Below, one piece after another: positions 6,686-12,896 of a stretch of DNA of 14,131 nucleotides; positions within the stretch are counted from its first letter, which is position 1, and each line of letters begins with the position of its first letter. Under the pieces are notes generated by a model. It was given only the letters and a program-made list of their open reading frames with translations, did not search any database and was not told the DNA's origin. A program made the translations under genes and the position numbers. The DNA comes from Limisphaerales bacterium. Its GTDB lineage: Bacteria; Verrucomicrobiota; Verrucomicrobiia; Limisphaerales; UBA11358. The stretch covers positions 2,281 through 16,411 of the forward strand of contig PKZR01000334.1 of assembly GCA_003133815.1 (NCBI GenBank). Reading direction: 5' to 3'.

Positions 6686-7062
6686 CGTTTTAATGATTTT
6701 TTCTTCGCCTTTGTTTTAGTTTTCAATTTCAACCGTGCCGCGTCACCCCAAAGACCTTCCAGATCGTAACGCTCACGTGCATCCGAACGCATGACGTGGA
6801 CAATCACGTCAAAAAAGTCCAGCACCACCCACGCGCCCTGCATTGAGCCATCCTTGCGCATCGGGCGCAAATCATAGTCGTCGCGCAGTCCTTCGGTGAT
6901 TTCCTCCACGATGGCGCGCAGGTGCGGCTCGCTCGTGCCGGACGCGATGACAAAATAATCCGTCACCGACGATAAATCGCGCACGTCGAGAATGACGATG
7001 TTTTCCGCCTTTTTGTTGTCCGCATAGTCGCGGCAAAGCTGGGCCAGTTTTTTTGAGTCCAT
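6682..7062 (-). CDS. rsfS: Ribosomal silencing factor RsfS
   Basis: A 126-residue protein (Iojap/DUF143 family) that binds ribosomal protein uL14 and blocks joining of the 30S and 50S subunits when nutrients are scarce. Visible family blocks are DNKKAENIVILDVRDLSS, TDYFVIASGTS, the region around HLRAIVEEI, GAWVVLDFFDVIVHVM and ERYDLEGLWGDA, so the domain is complete. The tail after about residue 111 is Lys-rich (KTKTKAKKK), longer and more basic than usual. I chose the ATG at 7062-7060 by family length. A TTG at 7092, whose TTGA overlaps the nadD stop, would add ten residues (MISSAAISPQ) and allow translational coupling. nadD directly upstream is the common pairing for this gene. Confidence 0.93.
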   Translation of the reverse strand: MDSKKLAQLCRDYADNKKAENIVILDVRDLSSVTDYFVIASGTSEPHLRAIVEEITEGLRDDYDLRPMRKDGSMQGAWVVLDFFDVIVHVMRSDARERYDLEGLWGDAARLKLKTKTKAKKKSLKR

Positions 7063-7088
7063 CTGCGGGGATATTGCGGCGGATGAGA

Positions 7089-7661
7089 TCAAAGATAAAG
7101 GCGATTGTTTCGGATGGCCTCGGCCACGACGGATGGGACGAGCGGTTCAATCGGAAGACCTGCCTTAAGCCGTGCTCGAATTACCAGCGACGAAACCGCC
7201 AACGGAAAACCCCTCAACGCACGCCCGCGAAAGGGCGCGGGAAAATCCGACGGCGCTTCGCCGGGACGCGGAATCACCACGAACTCGGCCAGCTTCGCCA
7301 GTTCGTCCGGTTCCCGCCACTCATTGAGCTTCGCCACATGATCGGTGCCAATGAGCCAGAAAAAATTTGCGCCCGGAAATTTTCTCGCGTAATCGCGGAG
7401 CGTGTCAACGGTGTAGGAAATGCCACCGCGCTGGATTTCCTGCGCGTCAATTTCGCAATTCGTTTTCCCCGCAAGCGCAAGCCTGAGCAACCGAAGGCGC
7501 TCAAACGCAGGTGCGGGTTTGCTGTCCGGCTTGAACGGCGATTGCGCCGCCGGGATGAAAAACAGTTTGTCCAAGCCGAGTTCTTCGACCGCCGCCTGCG
7601 CGACGAGCAGATGGCCGAGGTGAACCGGATCAAACGAACCGCCAAACAAGCCGATTTTCAT
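7089..7661 (-). CDS. nadD: Nicotinate-nucleotide adenylyltransferase
   Basis: A 190-residue enzyme that makes nicotinate adenine dinucleotide from ATP and nicotinate mononucleotide in NAD synthesis. The N-terminal nucleotidyltransferase motif GGSFDPVHLGH (7-17) is intact. PAAQSPFKP (37-45) and the WLIGTDHVAKLNEW block (102-115) fit the family. The second ATP motif, usually ISSTxIR, reads VSSLVIR (156-162), with Leu in place of the common Thr; the core Ser and Arg are kept. The ending GLPIEPLVPSVVAEAIR is typical. The start is ATG at 7661, 15 nt after the MFS gene stop. The TGA stop overlaps a possible TTG start of rsfS. Confidence 0.95.
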   Translation of the reverse strand: MKIGLFGGSFDPVHLGHLLVAQAAVEELGLDKLFFIPAAQSPFKPDSKPAPAFERLRLLRLALAGKTNCEIDAQEIQRGGISYTVDTLRDYARKFPGANFFWLIGTDHVAKLNEWREPDELAKLAEFVVIPRPGEAPSDFPAPFRGRALRGFPLAVSSLVIRARLKAGLPIEPLVPSVVAEAIRNNRLYL

Positions 7662-7676
7662 TTCTCAACAGTTTTT

Positions 7677-8915
7677 TCAGATTGGCTCGATGTAGTCGAG
7701 GTCTTTTCCGTGCGTTTCATCAAGACCAAGCAATGCCCAAAGTGCGACTAAAATGCAAAGCACACCGATCAACGCCGCAGTGGGGACGATGCCGATCTGC
7801 GATTTGAAATGGTTGAACATCATCGTTAGCGGCACGACAGCGCCGCGTACAAAGTTCGGCACGGTTGTGGCGACGGTGGCGCGGATATTCGTGCCAAATT
7901 GTTCGGCAGCGATGGTCACGAAGACTGCCCAATAGCCGACGCCAAAACCGAGAAAAAGGATAACGAGATAAAATGTGGCCTCGGAAAACCCGGCGCAGAA
8001 AAAATACGCAGCCATCGCCGCCAGCGTGAAAACGATGAAGGCGAAGACGATTTTTTTACGCGAACGTAATTGCTGGCTGAAGAATCCGCTGGCGAATCCG
8101 CCGAACGTGATGCCGAGATAGGCAAAGGCGACAGCGTGGGCGGCATCAATTGCGCCCCGTATTTGCAGAGATTTTGAGATTTCCGGCGACAAATTGACGA
8201 GTATCCCGATGACGAACCACAGCGGCACACCGATGAGGATGCAGCGGAGATATTTCGCAAAGCGCTTCCAACTTGTAAACAGCGACAGAAAATCCCCGCG
8301 TGCGGCCTGCGTTGGATTGCTTCGCAGTTGTTTGAACATTCCCGATTCGGCGACGCTCATCCGCAAAATCAAAAGCACCAGCCCAAGTCCGCCGCCGATG
8401 AAATACGCCGTGCGCCAGTGAACCAGGCCGGCCACCAGTCCGCCGACTACCGCGCCGAAAACGCCGATGGTGGATACAATCATCGTGCCGTAACCGCGCG
8501 ATTCATTCGAGAGAACTTCGGAAACAAGCGTGATGCCGCCGCCGAGTTCGCCTGCGAGACCGAAGCCGGCGATGAACCGCCAAACGGCGTAAGCCTCCAA
8601 GGAATGGACGAAACCATTGGCTATGTTGGCGACGGAATAAAGCAGGATGGAACCGAAGAGCAAAAAGACACGGCCAAAACGGTCACCAAGAATTCCAAAG
8701 ACGATTCCGCCCGCCAACATCCCGACCATCTGGCAATTAAAAAGAAAAATGCCGTGTTCCAAGATCTGATTGCCGGAAAAGTCGAGGTCTTTCAGGCTCG
8801 CGCTGCGCACGATGACGAACAAAATCAGATCATAGACATCCACGAAATAGCCGAGCGCGCCGACGATGACAGCGGGCTTGAGGATTTCGCGCAGTGCTGA
8901 GTCGCTGGATTTCAT
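7677..8915 (-). CDS. MFS transporter (metabolite:proton symporter-like)
   Basis: A 412-residue integral membrane protein with about 12 hydrophobic segments. TM1 carries the acidic pattern FVDVYDLILF (24-33), seen in the sugar- and organic-acid-type symporters. The MFS signature between TM2 and TM3 is GILGDRFGR (74-82). The second half begins after the charged loop at about 205-225. It ends with DETHGKDLDYIEPI, close to the ETxGxxLE ending of this subgroup. The substrate cannot be told from sequence; an organic acid or sugar is likely. I chose the ATG at 8915. The frame is open 24 codons further, but those codons are a translation of the tandem heptamer repeat. It is the first gene of a leftward run with nadD and rsfS. 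Confidence 0.88.
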   Translation of the reverse strand: MKSSDSALREILKPAVIVGALGYFVDVYDLILFVIVRSASLKDLDFSGNQILEHGIFLFNCQMVGMLAGGIVFGILGDRFGRVFLLFGSILLYSVANIANGFVHSLEAYAVWRFIAGFGLAGELGGGITLVSEVLSNESRGYGTMIVSTIGVFGAVVGGLVAGLVHWRTAYFIGGGLGLVLLILRMSVAESGMFKQLRSNPTQAARGDFLSLFTSWKRFAKYLRCILIGVPLWFVIGILVNLSPEISKSLQIRGAIDAAHAVAFAYLGITFGGFASGFFSQQLRSRKKIVFAFIVFTLAAMAAYFFCAGFSEATFYLVILFLGFGVGYWAVFVTIAAEQFGTNIRATVATTVPNFVRGAVVPLTMMFNHFKSQIGIVPTAALIGVLCILVALWALLGLDETHGKDLDYIEPI

Positions 8916-8934
8916 GGATTGCTTTTCTGCCCGC

Positions 8935-8962
8935 AATCGTAAATCGTAAACCGCGAATCGTA
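8935..8962. repeat. Four tandem 7-bp repeats (AATCGTA) in a divergent promoter region
   Basis: The heptamer AATCGTA occurs at 8935-8941, 8942-8948 and 8956-8962; the copy at 8949-8955 is altered to AACCGCG. A partial fifth copy (AAT) runs into the ATG at 8964. The array fills most of the 48 bp between two divergent start codons. Slippage would change promoter spacing without touching a reading frame. Confidence 0.8.
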
Positions 8963-8963
8963 A

Positions 8964-9266
8964 ATGAATTTGACCCGACATTGCCAAAATTGCGGCGAGC
9001 CATGGACAATTTCCGGCCAGCCGGGTCGCGGCGAGGTCTGTATGAAATGCCGCGCGGACTTGCGCATCTGCTTAAACTGCACTCATTACGATTCGCGCGT
9101 GGCGCAGCAATGTCGTGAGCGCCGGGCTGAACCTGTGTTGGAAAAGGCCCTGGGAAACTTTTGCGAATATTTTGATTTCGCCCGCCGCAACTGGATTCCA
9201 AAATCGGAAACGAACAAACGCGAGGCTGTGGCACGCGACCAGTTAAAGAAATTGCTTGGCGACTAA
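8964..9266 (+). CDS. Small cysteine-rich (zinc-ribbon-like) protein, unknown function
   Basis: A 100-residue soluble protein with two probable zinc sites. The first is a ribbon, Cys7-xx-Cys10 and Cys26-xx-Cys29 (HCQNCGEPW, VCMKCRADL). The second is Cys36-xx-Cys39 (LNCTHYD) with Cys50 (QQCRE) and Cys67 (NFCEYF). The spacing CxxCxxYD...CRE...NFCEYF is one I associate with small conserved proteins of unknown role in several phyla. The C-terminal third is a charged helix (KREAVARDQLKKLL). The start is ATG at 8964, inside the edge of the heptamer repeat, with no Shine-Dalgarno. A structural or regulatory metal-binding protein is plausible; an enzyme is unlikely given its size. Confidence 0.75.
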   Translation: MNLTRHCQNCGEPWTISGQPGRGEVCMKCRADLRICLNCTHYDSRVAQQCRERRAEPVLEKALGNFCEYFDFARRNWIPKSETNKREAVARDQLKKLLGD

Positions 9267-9333
9267 ATTGTAAGCGAAGCACCCCGATTTTGATGCAAAA
9301 GAATGTTTGCGGCGGCTCGGTTGATTTTGGAGC

Positions 9334-10161
9334 ATGAGTGTAGAGATGGACGTTACGATTGTCATTCCCGTTTTCAACCAGCTGCATTTCACGCGACAAT
9401 GCCTGGAAAGCCTCAACGCAACGGGCTGCGACGATTCGATGATCATCGTCGTCAATAATTCTTCGACGGACGGGACGGCGGAATTTCTAGCGGCGCGGCC
9501 AAAATTGCGCGTGATTCACAATTCCGAAAATCGTGCGTGTGCCGCCGCTTGGAACCAGGGTTTTGAAGCCTGTAAAACAAAATGGATAATGTTTCTGAAC
9601 AACGACACGGTGTTATCGCGCGGCTGGCTGGAGAGCCTGGTCGCTTTTGCGGAAAACCAGGGCATTGACATTGCTAGTCCGGCGATGGGAGAGGGCGATC
9701 TGGATTATGATATTGCAATCTATGCCCGTGATTTCGTGTCGCAGATGAAGCAGGTGCAGCGGCGCGCGACAGCATCCGGAGTATGCTTTTTGGTGGCAAG
9801 GCGCGTTTTCGAGACGATTGGAAACTTTGACGAGAATTTTAACAAGGGCGGGAACGAAGACTTGGATTTTCTTTGGCGCGCCCAAAAGGCAGGTTTCAAA
9901 ATGGCCGTCAGCGGCTGCGCTTACATCCACCATTTTGGCAGCGTGACGCAAAAATCCCTAAAAGCGCAGCGCGGTTCGACGCGGGCAGAAACGGTCGGAT
10001 ATTTCCGAAAAAAATGGAAAATCAACTGGGCGCAACGGCGTTGGATGCACATACGCCGCAAAGCCGCCGGCAACTGGCGGAAGATTTCTGAACACCTGCG
10101 CTACGGACACACGCTTGTGGAGAGGCGCGTGGAAGGAAAAGTTTATTATTGTTACCATTAA
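9334..10161 (+). CDS. Family-2 glycosyltransferase
   Basis: A 275-residue GT-A-fold enzyme that should move a sugar from a nucleotide-sugar donor onto a lipid- or glycan-linked acceptor at the cytoplasmic side of the membrane. It shows the opening strand VTIVIPVFNQ (7-16), VVNNSSTDGT at 39-48, the metal/donor motif Asn89-Asn90-Asp91 (FLNNDT, the DXD position) and the acceptor-side Glu175-Asp176 (GGNEDLDFLWRAQKAGF). After about residue 205 it is basic and lacks membrane segments. ATG at 9334 gives MSVEMDV; ATG at 9346 (M5) would fit the family start better and would put GGAG (9329-9332) at about 13 nt. It forms a rightward pair with the next gene, 9 nt away. Confidence 0.88.
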   Translation: MSVEMDVTIVIPVFNQLHFTRQCLESLNATGCDDSMIIVVNNSSTDGTAEFLAARPKLRVIHNSENRACAAAWNQGFEACKTKWIMFLNNDTVLSRGWLESLVAFAENQGIDIASPAMGEGDLDYDIAIYARDFVSQMKQVQRRATASGVCFLVARRVFETIGNFDENFNKGGNEDLDFLWRAQKAGFKMAVSGCAYIHHFGSVTQKSLKAQRGSTRAETVGYFRKKWKINWAQRRWMHIRRKAAGNWRKISEHLRYGHTLVERRVEGKVYYCYH

Positions 10162-10170
10162 TCTTTGTTC

Positions 10171-11046
10171 ATGAAAGTCAGCGGCTTCACCTTCATCCGC
10201 AACGGCACGACGATGGGTTATCCATTTGTTCCCGCCATCCGGTCCATCCTGCCACTGTGCGACGAGATGATTGTCAACATTCCGCGCTCCACCGACGATA
10301 CGCTGGCCAAGGTCAAGGAAATCGGCGATCCAAAAATCCTCATCATCGAGAGCGAATGGGATGAATCCCTTCGCATAAATGGCCTTGCACTTTCGCATCA
10401 CACAAATCTTGCCTTGGAACAATGCACCGGCGACTGGTGTGTATATGTCCAAGGTGATGAAGTCCTGCACGAAAACACTTTGCCATCCATGCGCATCGCC
10501 ATGTCGCGTGAACTCGACAATCCGCAGGTTCAGGGATTGTTGGTGGATTACACCCATTTCTACGGCAGTTACCAAACATGGGCCTGCTCATTCGGCTGGT
10601 ATCGTCGCGAAGTCCGCGTTGTGCGCCGTGATCCAAACATCCGGTCGCGCGGAGATGCCCAGGGGTTTCGCACCGTCACCAACGAAAAATTGCGCGTAAA
10701 AATTTCCGGCGGCCAATACCATCATTACGGTCACGCCCTGCCGCCACAACTGGCGCGCGTCAAGCTCCGCAACCTTTCCAAACTGTGGCATGACGATAAT
10801 TCCGTCGAAAAAATCTGCGACCGGCCTGAGGTGTTTTACGAAGACGACCAAAAGGTGAAGCCCTTCACCGGCACGCATCCACAGGTCATGCAGGAATTGG
10901 TTTCCGCCGCAGGCTGGACATACCGGTCGCGCAACCCGTTTATTCGCTTTCGGAAGAAAGTTTTCTGGAACGACCTCGCTTACCACCTCAAGAATCTTAC
11001 CGGCATCGAGATCGGAGTCCATAAAAACTATCGTCTGCTTCGCTGA
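10171..11046 (+). CDS. Glycosyltransferase-like protein, GT-A type, distinct subfamily
   Basis: A 291-residue protein. The opening KVSGFTFIRNG and the segment SILPLCDEMIVNIPRSTDDT (26-44) place it in a GT2-related group in which the early strand reads FTFIRN instead of VSVIIP. The likely metal-binding motif is Gly95-Asp96-Glu97 in YVQGDEVLHE, where many homologues have ADE. Histidines are frequent around 185-195 (GGQYHHYGHALPPQ). There is no membrane helix. The sugar and acceptor are unknown; glycan or lipopolysaccharide assembly is inferred from its neighbours. The start is ATG at 10171; a TTG two codons earlier is possible. The stop (TGA, 11044-11046) lies in the left arm of the 11041-11067 hairpin. 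Confidence 0.8.
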   Translation: MKVSGFTFIRNGTTMGYPFVPAIRSILPLCDEMIVNIPRSTDDTLAKVKEIGDPKILIIESEWDESLRINGLALSHHTNLALEQCTGDWCVYVQGDEVLHENTLPSMRIAMSRELDNPQVQGLLVDYTHFYGSYQTWACSFGWYRREVRVVRRDPNIRSRGDAQGFRTVTNEKLRVKISGGQYHHYGHALPPQLARVKLRNLSKLWHDDNSVEKICDRPEVFYEDDQKVKPFTGTHPQVMQELVSAAGWTYRSRNPFIRFRKKVFWNDLAYHLKNLTGIEIGVHKNYRLLR

Positions 11047-11067
11047 TGGCGCATTCCGCAATCAGCG
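11041..11067. terminator. Compact bidirectional hairpin between two convergent glycosyltransferase genes
   Basis: CGCTGAT (11041-11047) pairs with ATCAGCG (11061-11067). After one G/A mismatch, GCG (11049-11051) pairs with CGC (11057-11059) around a CATTC loop. Each arm, read in its own gene's direction, is CGC-TGA-T, that is the last Arg codon and stop of that gene. The hairpin therefore serves both genes symmetrically. There is no T-run on either side, so factor-independent termination is doubtful, but it could protect RNA 3' ends. Confidence 0.55.
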
Positions 11068-12000
11068 GGGCAATCCTGCATTTGCCGGACAACCGCGCAA
11101 ATGCCAGCCAAATAGCGCCGAACAAATGTGCCATCGGTTGCGCCATCGCGCGCTCCGTCCAAGCGTGACAGCTATCAATATATTTGCGACGAGCCAGTCG
11201 AAAAACAACCGCGCCATCAGGCCGGCAAACAAAATCAGCCGAGTTGAGACGCTGTGATTTTTTTTGAAATAGGCGTAACGTGAACGCCAATATTCAATCC
11301 GCGCCGCCGCCGAAACCTTTTTCGCCGTTGCACCCTGGTCATGCCGGACGCGGACTTCCGGCAAATGAACGACACGGAAATTTTCCTGACGCAAACGCAG
11401 GCAAAAGTCCGTTTCCTCGAAAAAGAAAAAATAGCGTTCGTCCAGACCGCCCAGCTCGTCCCAGATCTTTTTTCTGACGAAAACAAACGCGCCCACAATC
11501 GTCTCCACATCCAGCGGCCCGCGCAGTTCGCGTTCCTTGCCAGGAAATTTTTCCGGCCAAAGCCGGCGCAGCAGCGACTTGCTCAGCAGCTCGGTCGCCA
11601 GCGTCGGAAAATTGGCGATGGAATTTTGCCGCGAGCCGTCTGCGTTGAGCAGTTGCCCGCCCGCGACGGCGCAATCGGGGTTTGCGCGCATCCACGCGGC
11701 GGTTTTTTCCAGGGCGTCGGGCGCGGGACGCGCGTCGGAGTTGAGCAACAGCAAAAATTCGCCGGACGCGTGTTTCGCGGCCAGATTGCACGCTCGGGCA
11801 AAACCAAGGTTTCTTTCCGGGCGGATCAGTTTCAAATTCGGGAATTCGCGCGGCAAAACCGACTGCGTTTCGTCGGTCGAGCCGTTGTCCACGACCAAAA
11901 TTTCCTTCGCCAGCAAATCGTTGGAATCCAAAACCGACTGGATGGCGGCGCGGGTCAGCGCGCAGGTGTTGCGGGTGAGGATGATGACGGAAACATCCAT
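11062..12000 (-). CDS. Family-2 glycosyltransferase, rhamnosyltransferase-like
   Basis: A 312-residue protein of the WbbL-like GT2 group. It has MDVSVIILTRNT at the start, VVDNGSTDET at 36-45, NLGFARACNLA (64-74), the donor motif Asn87-Ser88-Asp89 (LLNSDARP), and the catalytic region FFFFEETDFCLRLRQ (191-205) with Glu196 and Asp198. NLGFARACN-type motifs are typical of rhamnosyl- and related transferases of O-antigen or capsule synthesis; the actual sugar is unproven. Near the C-terminus (about 250-280) a hydrophobic stretch, ARLFFDWLVANILIAVTLG, may attach to the membrane. The start is ATG at 12000, one base after the TAA of the upstream leftward glycosyltransferase (TAA-C-ATG), so the two are probably translated together. 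Confidence 0.9.
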   Translation of the reverse strand: MDVSVIILTRNTCALTRAAIQSVLDSNDLLAKEILVVDNGSTDETQSVLPREFPNLKLIRPERNLGFARACNLAAKHASGEFLLLLNSDARPAPDALEKTAAWMRANPDCAVAGGQLLNADGSRQNSIANFPTLATELLSKSLLRRLWPEKFPGKERELRGPLDVETIVGAFVFVRKKIWDELGGLDERYFFFFEETDFCLRLRQENFRVVHLPEVRVRHDQGATAKKVSAAARIEYWRSRYAYFKKNHSVSTRLILFAGLMARLFFDWLVANILIAVTLGRSARWRNRWHICSALFGWHLRGCPANAGLPR

Positions 12001-12001
12001 G

Positions 12002-12793
12002 TTAGTTCGGCTTGGGTTTATTATCCTGCGCATCGCGCACTTTTGCATAGCGCGTCGCAGTATAAAACGCCGTCATCCAGGCTATATAGGCACCTTGCCA
12101 GCCGTCGAGAAATCCGAGCCGTAAAAAATAACTGCGCGCGAAACGCCACGCCGGTCGCGCCGCCATGTCAAACCATCCAGCCTTGCGCCCACTCGCACGC
12201 GAGTCCTGCAAAAACGCCTCGCTGTAGCTGGAAATTTTCGCGATCTGACGGTCAATTGTCTCCGCAGTGTCATGCAACAAATCCGCATGCAATCGTCCAG
12301 TGGTTCCGTCAACCTCCAGCCTTTCATGCACATTCTCGCCCGACCAGTGGGCCTGGCCACGTCGCCAAAGCCGTGTTTGCCGGTCGGGATACCAGTCGCC
12401 GTGCCGGATCCAGCGCCCGCAAAATAGCGTGCGGCGCGGAAAGCTGAACGCGGCAAATGACTGTAGTTTTTCCGGTGCGGCGAATAGTTTCAGGATTTCC
12501 TCGCGCAACTCAATTGAAACCGCCTCGTCAGCATCCAGACTCAATATCCATTCCTGCGCGGCCTTTTCGCAGGCGGAATTTTTTTGCGCGACATAGCCTT
12601 TCCACGTTTCGCGAAAAACTTTTGCGCCGAAAGATTCCGCGATTTTGTCCGTGTCGTCTGCCACATCATCATTGATCACAACAATGATTTCGCCCGACCA
12701 TCTGGAAACGCTCTCAAGCGCACTGCGGATGCGCGCGGCCTCGTTGCCGGCAATGATGCAGACGGAAATGGGAAGCGGTTTTGTTGCCGTCAC
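12002..12793 (-). CDS. Glycosyltransferase, WaaE/KdtX-type lipopolysaccharide-core family
   Basis: A 263-residue GT2 protein. It has PISVCIIAGNEA (8-19), where this family reads CIITxNEE; the WKGYVAQKN motif (64-72); the metal-binding DADE at 87-90; and the family's characteristic middle, FPRRTLFCGRWIRHGDWYPD (118-137), followed by RLWRRG, GENVHERLEV and LLHDTAETIDRQIAKISSYS. Relatives add glucose to the inner core of lipopolysaccharide, acting in the cytoplasm on lipid-linked acceptors. The start is GTG at 12793, just before the family N-terminus. It is the first gene of a leftward pair and diverges from the MsbA-like ABC exporter, which fits lipid A/core assembly and export. Confidence 0.9.
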   Translation of the reverse strand: MTATKPLPISVCIIAGNEAARIRSALESVSRWSGEIIVVINDDVADDTDKIAESFGAKVFRETWKGYVAQKNSACEKAAQEWILSLDADEAVSIELREEILKLFAAPEKLQSFAAFSFPRRTLFCGRWIRHGDWYPDRQTRLWRRGQAHWSGENVHERLEVDGTTGRLHADLLHDTAETIDRQIAKISSYSEAFLQDSRASGRKAGWFDMAARPAWRFARSYFLRLGFLDGWQGAYIAWMTAFYTATRYAKVRDAQDNKPKPN

Positions 12794-12896
12794 GATACTG
12801 GATTGAAGCCGAAATCACGTTGTTGCGCAAAAATAAAATTCGGTCCTGACAAACTTCTCGCAATGCCCGCCATCCCCAAGCATACTTGTGTAAATT

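Noticed and set aside
7053..7751. A 232-codon + strand frame opposite nadD
   Set aside because: Very basic product, no motif; nadD on the other strand is unambiguous.
8328..8900. A 190-codon + strand frame inside the MFS gene
   Set aside because: Charged, repeat-poor sequence without family motifs; the opposite strand encodes a full 12-helix transporter.
8916..8987. 24-residue N-terminal extension of the MFS transporter
   Set aside because: It is the translation of the tandem heptamer repeat and overlaps the start of the divergent cysteine-rich gene.
11341..12447. A 368-codon open frame on the + strand opposite the two leftward glycosyltransferases
   Set aside because: Its product is Arg/Gln-rich with no recognisable domain, and both genes on the other strand carry complete GT2 motifs. 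It is an antisense shadow.
12794..12896. Promoters in the divergent region between the WaaE-type gene and the ABC exporter
   Set aside because: CTGACA and TTGTCA-like hexamers are present but no -10 box sits at 16-18 bp on either strand.
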